A program made the position numbers and the translations under genes. This document shows, piece by piece, positions 58,350-64,000 of a DNA stretch of 64,000 nucleotides. Under the pieces are notes generated by a model. It was not told where the DNA came from. It did no database searches and saw nothing but the letters and a program-made list of their open reading frames with translations. Within the stretch, counting starts at the first letter, position 1; every line of letters begins with the position of its first letter. Source of the DNA: Mesostigma viride (Eukaryota; Streptophyta; Mesostigmatophyceae; Mesostigmatales; Mesostigmataceae). The DNA lies in NCBI GenBank assembly GCA_009746045.1, contig RPFO01000086.1:337732-401731 (forward strand), in the 5' to 3' direction.

Positions 58350-58817
58350 TGTGCCGACAGTACCCGGCGCGCCACTGTGGGCGCGTACGGACATAGGATG
58401 TACAAGTGTCACTTTGATAGTCCGCAGGACGTTGACAGGACTTGTACAGGACTTGATGGTCAATTGATAGGTAGGCGCGCTGTAGCGCGCCAGGACCTAT
58501 GAGACAAGTGATGCTGAGTAGTGTACGGACAGGTCCACAGGACTAGCCGTATGGACAATTGATAGATCTGCGCGCCAAAGGCGTGCCAGAGTCTGTGTAA
58601 TCAACTGATTGACAGTTCAGCTGTGACAGTGCAGCTGAATACTTGGACGCGTCCCTAGCAACCTATATGTGTGACTTGGTAGCAGGGACGCTAGTTCTTG
58701 CGTGCACGTTCTCTTGGCACTGCGACCCTGTCGTCTGTGCTGCGTGCAGTCTTGGAAGTGACGTGACTTACGTCTGTGTTCCTTGTTATTAATAAAGGCA
58801 ACTTCCTGCAAGAACCA
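58350..58817 (+). repeat. Probable 5' LTR of Copia-2
   Basis: Starts TG, ends CA, has AATAAA at about 58789 and is followed by TGGCGG, as expected of a primer-binding site. It has repeated TACGGACA/GTACAGGACTTG words. The second LTR is not in the window, so the limits are provisional. Confidence 0.55.
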
Positions 58818-58875
58818 TGGCGGAATTCTTGGCATTCACTCTCATACAACTCGTATTACACGCCTCGTTCCAAAT

Positions 58876-59592
58876 ATGCCAAATTCTGAAGAATTCCGAA
58901 TTCCCGGCGATGAGGAGATAGCCGCTCCGCCGGCTGATCCTTTACCACGACCGGCTGCGCCATCGTGGCAGCAATTGCTTGACGAGGTCACGATATCGCT
59001 GGACGAACTTCATCGTCGGCAGCGCGCAGCTCATCCATTGCTCGGGGATTTCCCCGAGGACCCCCAGTTGCCGCAGCTGGTGCCGGCTATACGCACACCG
59101 TTGGACCAGATTCGCAACATTTTGTCGCAATTTACGGTCCAGGTGCGTGGAGGTTTGCGGTCGGTGACCGAAGTCACCACTGCCATCGAGGAGCTGGACA
59201 ACGCCATCTCTTCGCTCACCGGCTACCAAAGAAATTTACAAAACTGGGCATCACTACGCACGGGGGGCGCGCCGGTGGTGTCGACAAACTTATTTCAAGA
59301 CCTCGCGTTGCTGTCGCTGCTCACACGCGGCGTACGCAGTCGCGAACGCCAGGTTCCCATTAATCTGGTGGCTTTTCTCGCATCTTTGCGAGAGTGGATT
59401 CCCGCAGGTTGGGAATTGTTGTCGATTTTTACACATCCTCTGCGCCTCGTAGCGCGTCGGCGCATCGCAACTTTCGCGACGGGGAGCACACCGGTTTTGA
59501 TACATACCGGCGCAGGTCGGGCACACACGCCGGATATGGAGGATCGTGAGTTTGCATATGAGTACTGCGATTTCCGGGGCCTTGACTACTGA
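58876..59592 (+). CDS. Extra open frame upstream of gag in Copia-2, unknown function
   Basis: Encodes 238 aa from ATG 58876 (MPNSEEFRIPGDEE). It has a Pro-rich start, then a mostly helical protein with heptad-like stretches (LDELHRRQRAAHPLL, VTEVTTAIEELDNAISSL), then a basic segment (HPLRLVARRRIATF). I recognise no domain. It lies between the LTR and gag, where Copia elements normally have only a leader. It could be an added accessory gene or an N-terminal part of Gag in another frame. Confidence 0.5.
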   Translation: MPNSEEFRIPGDEEIAAPPADPLPRPAAPSWQQLLDEVTISLDELHRRQRAAHPLLGDFPEDPQLPQLVPAIRTPLDQIRNILSQFTVQVRGGLRSVTEVTTAIEELDNAISSLTGYQRNLQNWASLRTGGAPVVSTNLFQDLALLSLLTRGVRSRERQVPINLVAFLASLREWIPAGWELLSIFTHPLRLVARRRIATFATGSTPVLIHTGAGRAHTPDMEDREFAYEYCDFRGLDY

Positions 59593-59761
59593 GTCGGCCA
59601 ATTTTTTTTTTCCAGTACTCGTCGACATTTTTGTCGATTTTTCAACGGCGATTCGCGGGGGCGGCGGCGACACCGGCGCAGGCGGCAGTTGCGACAATTC
59701 TTTGTACATACTTTACTCTGCTGCTTTGCTGAGGTGTTTTTTGAATAGCTTGTAGTGCAGA

Positions 59762-60867
59762 ATGGCAGACGGGCGCCGTAGCAAAGGTGCCCCAGCCAGT
59801 GGGAATAATGGTGGTGCTGGTAGTGGGACCGCTCACGTAGATGACGTGGGGGTCACCGGAGAGATCACCAATCTCCCTTTGAATAACAATAATACACAAG
59901 CTGTTCTTGGTTATGATCTCACTACCCAGGGTTTGCTTATTGTGAATCAACTGCAACCTGTCACGTCAGACACAAAGCCCAAGCAGGCTGAGGAGTTTGT
60001 GGAGGGGCTAGAGGGGTTTCCAAGTTTGTACGGTGGTACAAACTATTACCAGATCTGGATAGGTAGCCAGACTTTTGGCAAGTGTACAGATCAGATAAAG
60101 GACCTCACTAGAGAGTGTAAGAAGGCCAACAAGGCCTGGTCCAGCTACGTGGCAGGAGCTGCTAGAGGATCAGAGGAAGAAAGTGGGGATCCATTGGCAG
60201 GATAAATACCAGGGGTGGGAGGTCAAGGGAGACCTGATCCAGAACTTCCTTAACTATTGTAAAATGGTTGAGGAGGGCAGGGCTCACGGCTTTAATGTTG
60301 CTGATAACATAGCCCTGACCAACTGGCTCAAGGTTTCTGGGCTGGATAAGGCGACACGTGGCTCCTTAAAGGTCATGTGTGCCCCACACTCAACCCTCAA
60401 GGCCTACAAGGTCATAATCAAACAAGCACTCGAGGCAGAGGAGCTGTTTGAGGGTGGAGTGCCAGCAGTGAAGGCTACCCAGGCAGGTGGGCGTACCCAG
60501 GGGGCTCCAAGACGTCTGAGGCTGACAGAAGCCAAGGAGGACGAGGGGCAACCATAACAAGCGCAAGGGCAATCATTCACCTGACCCTGACGGGAGGTCA
60601 CACTCCAAGTCGGTGTTCAGGCGGGTGGGTGGTAGCCCAAGCAGGGCAACGCGCCTGACAACGGGGGAGGGCCAGGGCAAGTCAAAGATACAATGCTACC
60701 TGTGCAAGGGGTGGGGGCACATCAAGAAGGAGTGTCCCAGCTTCAAGAAGTCCCAGGGCCAGGGCAGCAACAAGAATAACAACAACAACAACAAGAAGAA
60801 CAACAACAAGTCCCAGGCAGGCCAGCCTTCAAAGGGCAGTCAGCAAGAAGACAACAAGGAGCAGTGA
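59762..60867 (+). mobile_element. gag: Copia-2 gag region
   Basis: A Copia-type gag region: a helical core with YGGTNYYQIWIGSQTF, then NYCKMVEEGRAHGFN ... STLKAYKVIIKQALEAEELF, then a CCHC zinc knuckle (CYLCKGWGHIKKEC) and a basic Asn/Lys-rich tail. The region lies in more than one frame (about two breaks). Spacing to the pol frame (61008) is 140 bp. Confidence 0.75.
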
Positions 60868-61007
60868 CTGTCTGAGGCAACCCCTACACACCTTAATTCA
60901 CCCAGGGGGAGGCCAGGTGCTCCAATGCAGATTTTATATCTGGGCAACAAGAGGGTGATCTCCAGGTTCAGGGTGGCCCCAGGTCACCTGGAGAGGTACA
61001 GGTTCCT

Positions 61008-63836
61008 ATGAAGACGTCCTTGACAGCTGATGCAGCTGTAAGAATGTCTGACCCCATGCATCCTCGTGCTGGGCACGAGGGTGGACCTCTCATTTTGAGA
61101 GAAACCAATGTACAACCACAGAGGGGTGTGAAGGCCTCTGGTGGTATGCATGTGGTCCCTGCTGGCGGTCCAGGTGTTGGGCATGAGCAGGGTGACTCAG
61201 GCTCTGAGTCAGAACAGGATGGAAGTCAGCATGGTGATGCTGGACAACCTGACAGCACAGTCCTGACTGTGCCAGGGACTGCTTCCTCTGTGTACCAGGA
61301 GTTGGGTGCCCGAATCCACAACATGTTTGGGCATGCCACTTCTCTGTCAAACAACTTTGCCTTCCGTATGGGCAGGGCACCCCTTCTTAAGGCGTGTCAG
61401 CAAGCTGCCTCACGGTGTAAGTGCCAGTTGTCCTCCAACAAGCCCAGGAAATCACATGCCAAAGCTCTACCTCAGAGCATTGGTGATCTGCAGTGTGATA
61501 TCCAACACATCAGGGGCATGCAACTGTTGGTGTGCGTGGACAGGTACACGAAATACAAGGTGCTAGAGCATTTACCTTCTATGAAGAACAGGTACTTGCT
61601 GGCTGCCCTGCAGAATGTAAGAGCCAAGTTTCCTACCACAAGGATCCAGGTGGACATGCAGTTTCAGCATCTCAAGGGTGATCCTACCCTTCCTGAGTTG
61701 CTGGTTACACCTAGGGAGGCTCATGGGCAGCAGGGTGCTATCGAGAGGGCAATCCAGGAGGTCAAGAAATTGATCATCTCTGAAGACTGGGTACCCTTGT
61801 CTGCACCTGCACTTGTCAGGAGTGCATGGCTGAGGAACGTGGAGCAGCAGCTGAACAGCAGGGTTAACTTCTACTATGATGGAGTTGCTGTCAGCCCAAT
61901 GGGTCTATATCATGGCCTGTGCCCACCACATGTGCTGGAGGGCTGGAAACATGCTGCACATGTCACCTTTGCCAAGCTGAGGGAGAAGGACCGGGGTTGG
62001 AAGATGCTGGAGCCACAAGTGGGTCAGAAGGTCCTAGCTTGGAAGGAACCTAGCCTTTATGGCAAACGTGGTAGCTGGAGTCCTGGGGTGGTTACCCAGG
62101 TTGATGAAGCTAGCCACGCATGCTTGGTCAGCATGGAGGACGAACCAAAGCATGTGCACCGGCTGAGTTGGTCATATGTCAAGCCTAACCTGATGAATGA
62201 GGGCAGTCAGGCACAAGGCTCACAGGATCTGCAGGATTTTCAGGTCCCAAGTGACATCACTGACGCAACGACCACATCTGTTGCAGGGGAATCTGTCAGC
62301 CCTGGCCAGGTTGCAGAGGTACTTGTTGAACAGGCTGCAAGGTCAACAGCTGGGGAGTCAACTGTCAAGCCCAAGGCACTAACCAAGCCCAGGGGGACAA
62401 GTTTGGCTGGATTGATTGGGGCTCTACAAAGAGCCAAGAAGCAGCCCAAGGTAGCCAAGCTCAGGTGGCATGGCAATCTGGGGCTGGACACTGCCTTAGA
62501 GGTAGACACTAATTCTCAGGTTTCCATCATTGGGACCAGGGCTGCAGCAGGGTACAGCATGACTGAACCCAGCTATCAGTTTGTGTCTGACTTCAGTGGC
62601 GGGGTACACGTGAAGGTACTGGGTGAGGTATTCATTCCTATCCTTGGACAGGACACTGCTTTTTGTGTCTTGGAGGGCTATCAAGGACCTGCTCTTCTGG
62701 GGCAGAATTTCCTATGCCAGGATGGGGTAGTGATCACGTCCTCTCTCCTGACTAAGGAAGGGGCTGGTCAGGTCCCACTGATTAATTTCAGGACCACTCA
62801 CCTATCACGTGCAGTAACCAGGACGGTTAAGCGTGTGCAAGTGTGCCAGGGGCAGGAGCCCTTGGTTGATGACCTCATATTGCCAGCTGCTAGTCATCCA
62901 AGCAGTTTGGGCATTGGTCCTCACTCACTTGCTGGACACAGCCCTATCAACTACCAAGGCCTGGTGAAGCTCATGTCCTCTCCCATTATGTGTCCCCAGG
63001 TCACACTGGGTCTGATTAAATCTGGGGAGGACTGGATCTCCAAGAAATGCGTGGAACCTGTCAATGACCTGCCTCCTGCACGACGTCTACTCAAGCTCAA
63101 GTTTGTCATCAAGATGAAGGAGGTGGACGGGGTCAAGGTACCACATGTCAGGCCAGTGCTGAATGAGTTCAAGGGTACTGGTGAGTGCACTGCTGAGGAG
63201 TTGTATACCCCTGGCATGTTGCATGACACTTGGAGGCTGCTGCTGTGTGTATTTCTAGGCCTTCTCAACAAGGGCTTGGACTATGGCTCAGTGGTGGTAG
63301 ACTTCAAGAGGGCATTTCTGGAGGGGGATGCAGATGTGGCACAGGAAAAGTGGGAGGGCAAGACGCCTTTCTATGTTAGGGTGCCTGCTGTATGGAAAAG
63401 GGACATCCACACGGAGTTCCTTAAAATCCTCAAGGGCCTGGAGGGCCTGAGGTCAAGTCCAATAATCTGGAGGGAGACTCTCAACCGTTTCCTGAAGGAG
63501 CATTGCAACTTGAAGGTCTCTCCTGTAGACCCCTGTCTGTTTCTGGGGCAATGGGAAGGCCTACCAGTGTATGCTTCGCTGCACGGGGATGACCTACATC
63601 TGATAGCTCCCACGTCGTGGCTTAAGGAGCTGATCTCCATCATTAAGTCCAAGTTTCCTCTGGGTAGGGAGCAATGGCAGGTGGAGAATGAGCCTCTGCT
63701 GTTTGTGGGCATGGAGGCCACACTGGTGAAGAAGGGGGGGAGTGGCGTATGCTGCTGGTGGGGGGCAATGATTATCAAGAGACCCTCATTAGCAAGCTTC
63801 CTCCAACCATCACACAGGCACTGTGTCCTATGGTGA
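61008..63836 (+). mobile_element. pol: Copia-2 pol region: integrase, protease-like domain, reverse transcriptase
   Basis: A long open stretch of about 940 codons. Order: acidic leader; integrase zinc finger (IHNMFGHA ... CQQAASRCKC); RNase H-fold core (LQCDIQHI, RIQVDMQF, QQGAIERAIQE); integrase C-terminal part (GQKVLAWKEPSLYGKRGSW); a retropepsin-like motif (LEVDTNSQVSIIG, GYQGPALLGQNFL); then Copia reverse transcriptase (VVVDFKRAFLEGD and LHGDDLHLI, the YVDD-box equivalent). The RNase H part would follow towards the window end. The protease-like part lying between integrase and reverse transcriptase is unlike the usual Copia order (protease, integrase, RT). Confidence 0.8.
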
Positions 63837-64000
63837 GGGGCATGGTTGCTTGGGTGGCAGGCATTTCCAGGCCAGACCTTATGGTCATAGCCAGGTTGCC
63901 TGATGACATGCTGGTGGAGCTAGGGTCTGCCAAGGTGGCTGATCAGGTCAGGGCTTCATCTGGCATTCTGTTGTCTGCAGTGGATTTATCACAACCCATT

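Larger units (their letters stand above)
58350..64000 (+). mobile_element. Copia-2 LTR retrotransposon (runs off the window)
   Basis: A probable 5' LTR (58350-58817, TGTGCCGACAG ... AAGAACCA) is followed by TGGCGGAATTC, which fits a tRNA primer site. Then come an extra open frame, a gag with a CCHC knuckle, and a long pol with integrase, protease-like domain and Copia-type reverse transcriptase in that order. The 3' LTR lies outside. The gag and pol occupy several frames (a few breaks, or family-typical frameshifting), so this copy is probably not intact. It is inserted in family B. Confidence 0.8.

Overview
The window looks like nuclear DNA of a large, repeat-rich eukaryotic genome, most likely an alga or another protist. 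The evidence is phase-0 GT-AG introns, (CAG)n/poly-Q tracts, many minisatellites, Copia-type LTR elements, a LINE and eukaryote-type zinc fingers. I see no rRNA, tRNA, CRISPR array or bacterial operon, and no clear non-mobile host gene. Almost everything is mobile DNA nested in other mobile DNA, several layers deep.

The central content is a set of two-gene DNA transposons, present as three families. Each has a DDE/D (RNase H-fold) transposase-like gene resembling the DUF7869 group. It carries an N-terminal Cys/His cluster, then a D1...LQxDxGxxNxN...GHTHxDxDQxFG signature, then a charged tail. Divergent from it, across a tandem-repeat spacer, lies a partner gene for a low-complexity nuclear-type protein (PHD-like finger, poly-Q or coiled coil, NLS-like basic patches). 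Family A: 14410-25619 (11,210 bp, perfect 29-bp TIRs, 3-bp duplication TCT) and a deleted copy at 1-8756. Family C: 48854-57302 (8,449 bp, 34-bp imperfect TIRs, 3-bp duplication TTT). Family B: about 39.8-58.35 kb, whose transposase gene is split by a long intron that now holds a LINE (about 45.78-48.85 kb) and the whole family C element.

Layout: 1-8756 deleted family A copy, inserted in a Copia gag fragment (8757-9161). 9520-10271, 13425-14409 and 25620-26861 (minus strand) are parts of one Copia (Copia-1). It is split by a perfect non-autonomous gag-only LTR element (10272-13424) and by the full family A transposon. 26877-39713 holds Copia-1 flank and a tyrosine-recombinase gene. 39.8-58.35 kb is family B with its nested insertions. 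58350-64000 is a further Copia (Copia-2) that runs off the window.

A 10,186-bp stretch (23248-33433) is repeated at 33434 onward. The first copy is identical to the second up to about 27.29 kb, then collects single-base, mostly homopolymer differences. It ends in an even noisier third copy (30.85-33.43 kb). This looks like uncorrected long-read sequence placed in the assembly rather than biology. Frame changes at G or C runs in family B, family C and the LINE may have the same cause.
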